A DNA stretch of 64,000 bases. It comes from Hypericibacter sp049323455 (GTDB lineage: Bacteria > Pseudomonadota > Alphaproteobacteria > Dongiales > Dongiaceae). The notes under the pieces were generated by a model. The model was not told where the DNA came from. It made no database searches and saw nothing but the letters and a program-made list of their open reading frames with translations. The stretch is from NCBI GenBank assembly GCA_049323455.1, contig JBMONF010000017.1, positions 1 through 64,000 of the forward strand, read 5' to 3'. Of this stretch, positions 18,385 through 24,592 are shown in pieces; the first letter of the stretch is position 1, and every line of letters begins with the position of its first letter. The position numbers were made by a program, and so were the translations under genes.

Positions 18385-18746
18385 GTGGCGGCGCGCGCCG
18401 GCTCCTGGGCGATCGAGGAAGAGGGCGCGGCGAGAGGCGCGGTGGCCGTCACAGCCGGCGTGCCGCCCGGCGCCAGCGGCTTGACCGCGACATAGCCGCA
18501 AGGCACGGCCTCGGTCACCACCAGCGTCACGATGTCGGGCTCCGGCCCGCCGCCGAGGCTGACGATGATCTGGTCGCCGCGGCGCAGGAGATCGCAGGCG
18601 GGCGCGAAATAGCCGGTGAAGTCGGGGTCGCCGGCCTCGCGCGAGAGCAGGAGCTCGCGCGGGTCGTTGGTGCGGTAGTGCCAGAGCGTGAAGCCGTTGG
18701 CATAGGCCAGGATGCTGAGTTCTCGCGCGACGAAGCCCCGCGGCAT
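18378..18746 (-). CDS. Phage-associated hypothetical protein under repressor-type control
   Basis: The 122-residue protein starts with ELSILAYANGFTLWHYRT, a pattern I associate with small proteins encoded near phage structural genes. GYFAPACDLLRRGDQIIVSLG follows, and then an Ala/Pro/Thr-rich tail. No signal or membrane segment is seen. The start at 18746 is fixed by GGGAGG 7 bp upstream; the frame to 18827 would read through the promoter. Its promoter at about 18800 overlaps a palindrome, so the adjacent S24 repressor may control it. The function is unknown. Confidence 0.75.
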   Translation of the reverse strand: MPRGFVARELSILAYANGFTLWHYRTNDPRELLLSREAGDPDFTGYFAPACDLLRRGDQIIVSLGGGPEPDIVTLVVTEAVPCGYVAVKPLAPGGTPAVTATAPLAAPSSSIAQEPARAATQ

Positions 18747-18791
18747 GGTCGATCCTCCCTCTCGATGGTTGATTGGCGTGGCGAAATATTC

Positions 18792-18825
18792 GCGTATGAA
18801 TATACGCAAATAACGTAATAAAGGC
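18792..18825 (-). promoter_or_regulatory. Promoter with palindromic operator over the -10 box
   Basis: On the minus strand TTGCCT (18820-18825) and TATATT are separated by 17 bp, a good sigma-70 pair driving the 18746 gene. The -10 lies inside a perfect 6-4-6 inverted repeat (GCGTAT, GAAT, ATACGC; 18792-18807), so a dimeric repressor bound there would block the promoter. The neighbouring S24 repressor is the obvious candidate, by inference. Confidence 0.6.
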
Positions 18826-18864
18826 AAGAGAAAAATGCGCCCCCGGCGACGCAGCGGAGGGCGC

Positions 18865-19554
18865 TCAGCCGGCTTCGGTCGATCCGGTGATGCGATAGAT
18901 GCGCTTCACGTCGCGGGTCGCGAGCCGCAGATCCTTGGGCGGGTTGAACTGGCGCAGGACGATGTGATCGTCGCTGCGGCGCAGGAACTGCTTGATGAGG
19001 CCCTGGCCGTCGGCGAGCTCGATCGCCACGAAGCAGTTCTTGGTGATGGGCCGGTTGGGGTTGACGTAGAGGAGCTCGCCCGCGAAATAGCGCGGCTCCA
19101 TGCTGTCGCCGTCCACATAGAGGGCGAAGGCGTTGGCGACGCCCTGCAGGCCGGCCGGCCGCAGCACGAACTCCTTGGCCTCGCCCTCGTTGAAGTAGAA
19201 GCCTTCGGCGCCGCCCTTGACGGCGCCCATCACCGGCAGATCACGGCCGGCGCCGGGCGGCGGCAGGACCAGATCGCGGGCACCCAGCGCCGACCCTGCG
19301 CGCGAGGCGGGCAGCTCGGGCGGCTCCAGACCGGCGAGCGCCAGAACCTCCTGCGGATCGATGCCGCGCGGCTCGAACAGCGCGCCGAGCTGGCGCGCCA
19401 GATCGAGCGGCAGCCAGCGCCGCTTGTAGCGGTCCTCGTAGTGCTGGTAGCGGGTCAGGGACCAGCCGAGCGCGTCGGCGACCTGGCGCATCGACAGGCC
19501 CGATCGCTCGCGCAAGCCCTTGAGCCGCCGGGCCGCTTCGGAGATCTCGCTCAT
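18865..19554 (-). CDS. Phage repressor, XRE helix-turn-helix plus S24 (LexA/CI-type) peptidase
   Basis: The 229-residue protein has an XRE DNA-binding domain (about 4-65: LSMRQVADALGWSLTRYQHYED) and a C-terminal S24 domain with the catalytic Ser in DGDSMEPR (S151) and Lys in GLIKQF (K188). Such repressors keep a prophage silent and are inactivated by RecA-stimulated self-cleavage. I see no clear Ala-Gly or Cys-Gly cleavage pair in the linker (the nearest is VMGAVKGGAEG), so self-cleavage is uncertain. The start is 19554 (MSEISEAARR); the longer frame runs through the promoter region. Confidence 0.9.
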   Translation of the reverse strand: MSEISEAARRLKGLRERSGLSMRQVADALGWSLTRYQHYEDRYKRRWLPLDLARQLGALFEPRGIDPQEVLALAGLEPPELPASRAGSALGARDLVLPPPGAGRDLPVMGAVKGGAEGFYFNEGEAKEFVLRPAGLQGVANAFALYVDGDSMEPRYFAGELLYVNPNRPITKNCFVAIELADGQGLIKQFLRRSDDHIVLRQFNPPKDLRLATRDVKRIYRITGSTEAG

Positions 19555-19603
19555 GGCTGCAAGCGATAGCAGAGCCGGGGGCAGAAGGCAAACGCAAAAT
19601 CGC

Positions 19604-19632
19604 TTGACTTTGCCGCAGGAATTTATTATAAA
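19604..19632 (+). promoter_or_regulatory. Strong sigma-70 promoter reading into the prophage genes
   Basis: TTGACT (19604-19609), a 17-bp spacer and TATAAA (19627-19632) make a near-consensus promoter on the plus strand, just outside the repressor gene. It has the position of a phage early or rightward promoter. About 200 bp of leader follow before the first clear gene at 19847; I see no convincing gene in that leader. Confidence 0.7.
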
Positions 19633-19846
19633 AGCGTACGGTCGCGCGGTGGGCCCTGACGCAAGAGCGAAGCGCCATCGAGCCCAGCCGACCCGCATCC
19701 CTCACCAGAGTTTCCGCCATGGACGAGGCTTTCCGTCCGGACCCCGCGAGGTCCGGCACAGGCCTTTCTTGCGCCCTTGGCGGCGAGGCAACGCCTCGCC
19801 GGCATCTTGACCGATCCGCCCCGATCACCGTCAACGAGGAGAGGAC

Positions 19847-20077
19847 ATGCCCGCACGCGTCGTCGACTTCCCGCTGTCCGAAACGCTTCGTCCCGAGCAG
19901 GCCACGGCCGAGATCGCCAAGGTCGCGTGGGAGGACGTGATCGGCCTCGGCGTCACCGCCGACGGCGCGTTCGAGGTGATCAACAGCGAGATGACGGCGG
20001 AGCGCGCGCTGTGGCTGATCGAATGGGCCAAGCGCTGGGCGCTGGGTCTCGACGAGGAGCTGGAGGAGGTCGACTGA
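19847..20077 (+). CDS. Small acidic prophage protein, unknown
   Basis: The 76-residue protein is acidic and helical in its second half (MTAERALWLIEWAKRWALGL, ending DEELEEVD). A good ribosome site (GAGGAGAGGAC) precedes the ATG. It is the first plus-strand gene after the 19604 promoter, upstream of the terminase genes. I do not recognise the family. Its size and position would suit a small regulatory or accessory protein, but nothing in the sequence shows it. Confidence 0.65.
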   Translation: MPARVVDFPLSETLRPEQATAEIAKVAWEDVIGLGVTADGAFEVINSEMTAERALWLIEWAKRWALGLDEELEEVD

Positions 20078-20098
20078 GGGCGCTGCGAGGTGCTCGCG

Positions 20099-20620
20099 AT
20101 GACCGAAGCCCCGCGACGGCGCGGCCGGCCGCGCACGCGGCCTCAGCTGATCGATCCCGGCACACCCGAATTGCAACGCCACCGCCAGGCGGCGGTGGGC
20201 GAGGCCGATCCTTGCCTCGCCGAGAACCCGCTGGGGCTCATGGCGGCACGAGGCCTGATCACGGCCGCGCAGGCGGCGGCCGGCGGCTATTATGCGGTCC
20301 TCTATCGGCGCGCCGTCGGCCGGCCCTACTTGAGCTGCGCCGCGCATTACCAGCGCCTCGCCGTCAACTACGTGCCGCTGCCGCCGGACTCCGGCGACGA
20401 GGCGGAGGCCGAGGCGAGGCGGCTGTTCCGCCTCGGCAAGGAACGGCTGCTGGCAGCCGGATGCCGGGCAGCCCGGGCGACGGAGGAGCTGGTCGTGTTC
20501 GGCACGAAGCCGGCATTTCTCGTCGGTCGCCAATTGCAGGACAAGAGCAGCGACGCGCTCTATCGCGCCATCCTGGCGGGGCTCGACGCGCTGGCGGAGT
20601 GCTATGGCTTTCGAAGCTAG
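20099..20620 (+). CDS. Prophage hypothetical protein with AT-hook-like N-terminus
   Basis: The 173-residue protein opens with a basic RRRGRPRTRP segment that resembles an AT-hook. A mostly helical body follows (LITAAQAAAGGYYAVLYRRA, ARRLFRLGKERLLAAG, YRAILAGLDALAECYGF). I choose ATG 20099, 8 bp after GAGG, over the GTG at 20090. It lies between the 76-residue protein and the terminase small-subunit candidate. The DNA-binding start and location would suit a packaging or regulatory role, which is inference only. Confidence 0.65.
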   Translation: MTEAPRRRGRPRTRPQLIDPGTPELQRHRQAAVGEADPCLAENPLGLMAARGLITAAQAAAGGYYAVLYRRAVGRPYLSCAAHYQRLAVNYVPLPPDSGDEAEAEARRLFRLGKERLLAAGCRAARATEELVVFGTKPAFLVGRQLQDKSSDALYRAILAGLDALAECYGFRS

Positions 20621-20638
20621 ATGCTGGAGGCCGACGTC

Positions 20639-21019
20639 ATGACAAAGCGCGGCGGGGACAGGGCGTCGGCCGATGATCCTGGCGCAAGAACAAAGCGGAA
20701 TTCGCGACGGCCCGCGAAATCGGAAGCGCCGAAAATCTCGCTCGGTATGGCGATGCCCGACGCGGCCGCGCCGCTCGAAACCGCCGACATCGAGACGATG
20801 CTGCGGCCCCTGGCGCGCCGCCACTGCGAGGCGGCGATCGCGGCGCTGGCGGCGGTGGTGGCCGATCCGGCCGCCCCGGCGGGCGCCCGCATCACGGCGG
20901 CGACGACGCTGATCGGCTGGGCCTTCGGCCGCGAGGCCGCCGGCGCCGACGGCGCGGCAAAGCGTGGCATGGCAGAACAGGTGGTTCGATTGACATGGGG
21001 CGAAACCGAGACCTCCTGA
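20639..21019 (+). CDS. Probable terminase small-subunit-like protein
   Basis: The 126-residue protein has a basic N-terminus (TKRGGDR, TKRNSRRPAK) and a helical C-terminal half (LRPLARRHCEAAIAALAAVV, then ARITAATTLIGWAFGR) like DUF5681-type small packaging proteins. The start ATG 20639 follows GGAGG by 8 bp. Its end overlaps the large terminase start by 25 bp, the usual order of small then large subunit. The call rests mainly on size, basic N-terminus and position. Confidence 0.55.
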   Translation: MTKRGGDRASADDPGARTKRNSRRPAKSEAPKISLGMAMPDAAAPLETADIETMLRPLARRHCEAAIAALAAVVADPAAPAGARITAATTLIGWAFGREAAGADGAAKRGMAEQVVRLTWGETETS

Positions 21020-22281
21020 TCGCGCTGCCCTACCGGCCGCGGGCACCTTTCGAAGCCTTCCATGCTCGCAAGGAACGTTTCGCCGTCCTGGTCTGCCATC
21101 GCCGGGCCGGGAAAACCGTCGCTTGCATCAACGATCTGGTCCGCGCGGCCGTGACCTGCCGCAAGCCGCAGCCCCGCTTCGCCTATCTGGCGCCGTTCTA
21201 CGCCCAGGCGAAGGACGTCGCGTTCGACTATCTGCGGCACTTCACGGGGCCGATCCCGGGTGCGGCTGCGAACGTCGCCGAGCTTCGGGTCGATCTGCCC
21301 AACGGCGCGCGGGTGCGGCTCTATGGCGCCGAGAACGCCGAGCGGCTGCGCGGGCTCTATTTCGACGGCATCGTGATCGACGAGCCGGCCGACATGGATC
21401 CGCGCGTCTGGCCCGAGATCATCCGCCCCGCGTTGGCCGACCGCGCGGGCTGGGCCGTCTTCATCGGCACGCCCAAGGGCCGCAACGCGTTCTGCGAGCT
21501 GTGGGAGGCGGCACTAAAAGATCCGGCCTGGTTCACGCTGATGCTGAAGGCCTCCGAGACCGGCATCCTGCCGGCGGCGGAGCTCGAGGCGGCGCGCCTT
21601 GCCATGAGCGAGGACCAGTACGCGCAGGAGTTCGAGTGCAGCTTCGACGCGGCGGTGCAGGGCAGCTATTACGGCGCGCTCATCGCGGGGCTCGAGAAGG
21701 AGAAGCGCCTGGCCCGCGTGCCATACGAGCCGGGCGCGCTGGTGCACACGGCCTGGGACCTCGGCATCGGCGACAGCACCGCGATCTGGTTCGCGCAAGC
21801 GGTCGGGCTCGAGGTCAGGCTGATCGACTACGAGGAGGCGTCGGGCGTGGGGCTCGACCACTATGTCCGCCTCCTCAAAAGCAAGCCCTACATTTATGGC
21901 GACCACATCCTGCCGCATGATGCCGGCATCTCCGAGCTCGGCACGGGGCGCACCCGGGTCGAGACGCTGAGGAACCTCGGGATCAACCCACGGGTCCTGC
22001 CGCGCGGCAGTGTGGAAGACGGCATCAACGCCGCCCGGCTGCTGCTCGCGCGCTCATGGTTCGATGCCGAGAGATGCGCGCGCGGCATCGAGGCGCTGCG
22101 CCAGTACCGGCGCGAGTTCGACGAGAAGCTGAAGGCGTTTCGAGCCCGGCCGCTTCACGACTGGACGAGCCACGCGGCGGATGCCTTCCGCTATCTGGCG
22201 GTGGGGCTGAGGGCGGAGCCGCGGGGGCGGAAGGCTGGGTCTGAGCGGATCAGCGCCGGGAGCGGCGGGTGGATGGGGTGA
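20995..22281 (+). CDS. Phage terminase large subunit
   Basis: The 428-residue packaging motor has an ATPase domain with Walker A CHRRAGKT (residues 34-41) and Walker B IVIDE (about 126-130). The nuclease domain has acidic residues in HTAWDLGIGDSTAIW, the later ILPHDAG and a final DWTSHAADAFRYLAVG, the usual ending. It cuts concatemeric DNA and drives it through the portal. In P22-like phages the portal follows directly; here a 2.3-kb insertion lies in between. Confidence 0.93.
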   Translation: MGRNRDLLIALPYRPRAPFEAFHARKERFAVLVCHRRAGKTVACINDLVRAAVTCRKPQPRFAYLAPFYAQAKDVAFDYLRHFTGPIPGAAANVAELRVDLPNGARVRLYGAENAERLRGLYFDGIVIDEPADMDPRVWPEIIRPALADRAGWAVFIGTPKGRNAFCELWEAALKDPAWFTLMLKASETGILPAAELEAARLAMSEDQYAQEFECSFDAAVQGSYYGALIAGLEKEKRLARVPYEPGALVHTAWDLGIGDSTAIWFAQAVGLEVRLIDYEEASGVGLDHYVRLLKSKPYIYGDHILPHDAGISELGTGRTRVETLRNLGINPRVLPRGSVEDGINAARLLLARSWFDAERCARGIEALRQYRREFDEKLKAFRARPLHDWTSHAADAFRYLAVGLRAEPRGRKAGSERISAGSGGWMG

Positions 22282-22285
22282 GGGC

Positions 22286-22318
22286 TGGATGTCAGAGGAC
22301 AGAGACCAGATGCCGGAA
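22286..22318. repeat. Short dispersed repeat (CAGATG/CAGAGG family)
   Basis: Just after the terminase stop, the words TGTCAGAGGACAGAGA and CCAGATGCCGGAAT recur, in changed order, at 26027-26130 and 37855-37928. This is the shortest copy in the window and lies in the start of a 576-bp gene-poor stretch. Confidence 0.4.
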
Positions 22319-22507
22319 TGCGCCACGGTCGAGTAAGGATTGACTTTTCCCCTCCGGCATTGTCTGGGTCGGGTGAGTAAACGATGCTACGCGAAGTGCT
22401 GAGGCGGCGATGCGGCCGCTGGCCGGTTGCCCAGCCCGGCCCGGCCACCTATCATTCTTTACGAAGCCCGGCACGACATAAGCTGGGTCAGGCGCCGGGA
22501 AGAACCC

Positions 22508-22679
22508 ATGAAGGCGATTCTGGGGGCGACGGTGACATTGCGCCATCTGCGGCGAAGTCAACGCCAAGAATAGCTATGGCGGCTACCCTGGATTCCAGCC
22601 CTACACCTTCGCGGTGAAGGGCGGCGACGATAGCGCCGTGCCCTTGGGCGCTTGGCTTGGCTTCTGCCGGGCGATGTAG
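22508..22679 (+). pseudogene. Frameshifted remnant of a small Cys-containing protein
   Basis: A plausible start (MKAILGATVTL at 22508) runs to a stop after about 20 codons. The next frame from 22539 reads CAICGEVNAKNSYGGYPGFQ and continues to a stop at 22679, with the look of a real protein (CxxC followed by an aromatic, glycine-rich segment). One shift near 22535 would join them. I cannot name the family. It lies between terminase and the toxin-antitoxin operon, in the inserted block. Confidence 0.3.
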
Positions 22680-22810
22680 GCGCGGGGGGTGGCGCTTTGA
22701 GCGCATTCTGCATGAGGCGCACATCACAACGGTCGGAGCAGTGTCGCGGCGGGCTGGAAGATGTGAGGGGGCCTGCGACAATAATGACGATAAATGGCGG
22801 CCGGCGGCCG

Positions 22811-22846
22811 TTTACATCCTCTAAAGGCTTGTATTATATTACAAGC
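22811..22846 (+). promoter_or_regulatory. Toxin-antitoxin promoter with 20-bp palindromic operator
   Basis: TTTACA (22811-22816), a 17-bp spacer and TTATAT (22834-22839) form a sigma-70 promoter. A perfect 7-6-7 inverted repeat (GCTTGTA, TTATAT, TACAAGC; 22827-22846) is centred exactly on the -10 box, 11 bp before the toxin start. This is the standard layout for autoregulation by an antitoxin dimer. Confidence 0.75.
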
Positions 22847-22857
22847 GGAGCCGGCCC

Positions 22858-23289
22858 ATGGCTGCCGATCTGACGGAGGTGGCCTGCGACCAGGGCGGAA
22901 AGTCGCCGCTGCGGGGTGTTTATCTCACCACACGGGCGCGCAAGGAGTTCGAGCCATTCGATGCGAAAACCAAGAGCTTCCTGCTGACCGTGATGAAGCA
23001 ATGGGCATGGGCCGTCTCGAGGAACGACGAACCAAAACCTAAAAAGTTCAAGCGGCTTGGCCAATTTCCATCCGGAAACCCGGCGATGCCGGAGGTCAAA
23101 ATCTGCGAGTTCAAGCGATATGGCGCGCGTGTCTATGGGCATGAGGTTCCTGCCGGAGCCGGTCCTGGTGGCCGCGCTGCCATAATCCTTGTCCTTGCAG
23201 AGCCGGACGACAAGGGCGGCCAAGCTGGGAAAAAGCAGAAGCGATCAATTGAGACAGCGGCCAAACGAGCGGGTGAACTCTATGACTGA
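22858..23289 (+). CDS. RelE/HigB-like toxin candidate
   Basis: The 143-residue protein has the feel of the RelE superfamily: a helix pair (ARKEFEPFDAKTKSFLLTVM), a Lys/Arg-rich strand (KPKKFKRLG), then EVKICEFKRYGARVYGHEV and IILVLAEPDDKG before a Lys-rich helical tail. It would be a ribosome-dependent mRNA endonuclease. The family call is weak on sequence and rests on the gene order toxin-then-XRE antitoxin (as in higBA), the 8-bp overlap with the antitoxin and the shared palindromic operator. GGAG precedes the ATG by 7 bp. Confidence 0.7.
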   Translation: MAADLTEVACDQGGKSPLRGVYLTTRARKEFEPFDAKTKSFLLTVMKQWAWAVSRNDEPKPKKFKRLGQFPSGNPAMPEVKICEFKRYGARVYGHEVPAGAGPGGRAAIILVLAEPDDKGGQAGKKQKRSIETAAKRAGELYD

Positions 23290-23797
23290 TAGCAAGCCGA
23301 TTCCGAAGGTCCGGGTGACGAGCAATGCGCCGTTCACCTTCGAGCCGACTGACGAGATGGAAGCTCGTCAGGCTGCGGTCGGAGAGCTGATGGCGCAGGT
23401 GATTCACGTCATCGAGACTTTGATGGCGATCCGCGGTATCAATCGGCGCACTCTTGCGAAGAAGCTGGGTCGCAGCGAGTCGACGATCAGCCGCCAGCTC
23501 GATGGCACGGCTAACCTGACAATTGAGAGCATCGCGCAGATTTTCAGTGCGCTTGAGGATCGGCCCTATCTTGGCAGCGCTGGATATGATTGCTTTGTCA
23601 ACGCAGGCCGAATTGCCGATCTGCGCCCGCGCTATATCGCGAGCAACGCTCCAGCCTGGCTGACAAGCGCCGGCGTTACCTGCGATGACGCCGGAAAGTG
23701 GCGGAGCGTCACAATGGAGCCGGCGACAGCTTCATCAGCCAGTGTCATCTACTCACAGCCAACTATCGCTGCAACGAAGAAGCACACCTATGCCTGA
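23282..23797 (+). CDS. XRE-family antitoxin candidate
   Basis: The 171-residue protein contains a helix-turn-helix at about 45-95 (MAIRGINRRTLAKKLGRSES, then TISRQLDGTANLTIESIAQIF). A C-terminal part without recognised domain may hold the toxin. Its ATG 23282 overlaps the toxin stop by 8 bp, and its own stop overlaps the next gene by 8 bp. It should bind the palindrome at 22827-22846 and repress the operon. It could instead be a plain regulator. Confidence 0.72.
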   Translation: MTDSKPIPKVRVTSNAPFTFEPTDEMEARQAAVGELMAQVIHVIETLMAIRGINRRTLAKKLGRSESTISRQLDGTANLTIESIAQIFSALEDRPYLGSAGYDCFVNAGRIADLRPRYIASNAPAWLTSAGVTCDDAGKWRSVTMEPATASSASVIYSQPTIAATKKHTYA

Positions 23798-24308
23798 GGC
23801 CAATCCTTTCAAGGTGCGCCATGTGCTGTGCTGCGAACAGGTGCGGATGGAAAGCAGCGGGAAGGAAATCCTAATTGGTGTATATGGACATTCGATCATT
23901 CTCAGGGAATTTCCGGGAACGTTGCCCGGCCTGATTTTCAGGATCGAGACGGACCTTCGGGCGAGAGCCAAAGGCACGTTCACATGCACCTTTGTCGCGC
24001 CGGATGGCAGCAGCGCTGGCAGCACGTCCGGTATATTGGATGCAGGCAAGACGCCTCCCGGCGAATTCGGCATCATGCATGTGCCGATCGCAGATATTAA
24101 ACTGCCCAAGCCCGGCGTCTATAAGCTAATACTTCAATATGGTGGCAGCCGGGCGGCCGAGATCTTCCGAATTCCCGTTCGCGAACATCGACCTGGGGAT
24201 CCTGAATTTCCACCGACACCGCGACCGTCTCTGAACCAAGCGCCAGTTCAACAAATGCCAGGGCGGCGTAAAAATGTCCGCCGAAGTGACCGGCGGCGGC
24301 GCGCTTAA
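23790..24308 (+). CDS. DUF6941-family protein
   Basis: The 172-residue protein has the DUF6941 start pattern: VLCCEQVRMESSGKEILIGV, then YGHSIILREFPGTLPGL. A beta-rich middle (FTCTFVAPDGSSAGST, GVYKLILQYGG) and a basic tail (GRRKNVRRSDRRRR) follow. DUF6941 has no assigned biochemical role. It is the third gene of the operon and overlaps the antitoxin by 8 bp, so translation is probably coupled. It may be a cargo gene. The next 284 bp (to the portal) hold no convincing gene. Confidence 0.75.
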   Translation: MPEANPFKVRHVLCCEQVRMESSGKEILIGVYGHSIILREFPGTLPGLIFRIETDLRARAKGTFTCTFVAPDGSSAGSTSGILDAGKTPPGEFGIMHVPIADIKLPKPGVYKLILQYGGSRAAEIFRIPVREHRPGDPEFPPTPRPSLNQAPVQQMPGRRKNVRRSDRRRRA

Positions 24309-24592
24309 GTGCAATTGAGTGCGCCACCGATCTAAAGCGTCATTATCGAGGACCTCACCGTCCGTCGGCGCGGCAATCCCACTTCGCGTGCGCTTGGATG
24401 TGAGGCTGTGTCGATTTCGACCTTTGCTCCTTCGAAGCCGTGCATCTCCTTAAGATGCGTCCGGCTCCGTCTTTGCCAGAGCAGCGTGTAACGAGCGCCA
24501 CGCCGAATCATCGAACATCGGTTGCGGCCTTTCCCATGCTGTGTCGCATGACACGGCACCGCCATTCCACTGCCCAGAAAGAGTACTGCTCA

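Noticed and set aside
18100..18900. Left attachment site matching the tRNA-Thr 3' end
   Set aside because: I looked for CGCCGAGAAGAATCG-like sequence near the left boundary and did not find it.
24332..24565. 77-codon minus-strand frame before the portal gene
   Set aside because: Part of it reads plausibly (MHGFEGAKVEIDTASHPSAR), but there is no ribosome site, no family, and the frame start is unsupported; it may be a remnant.
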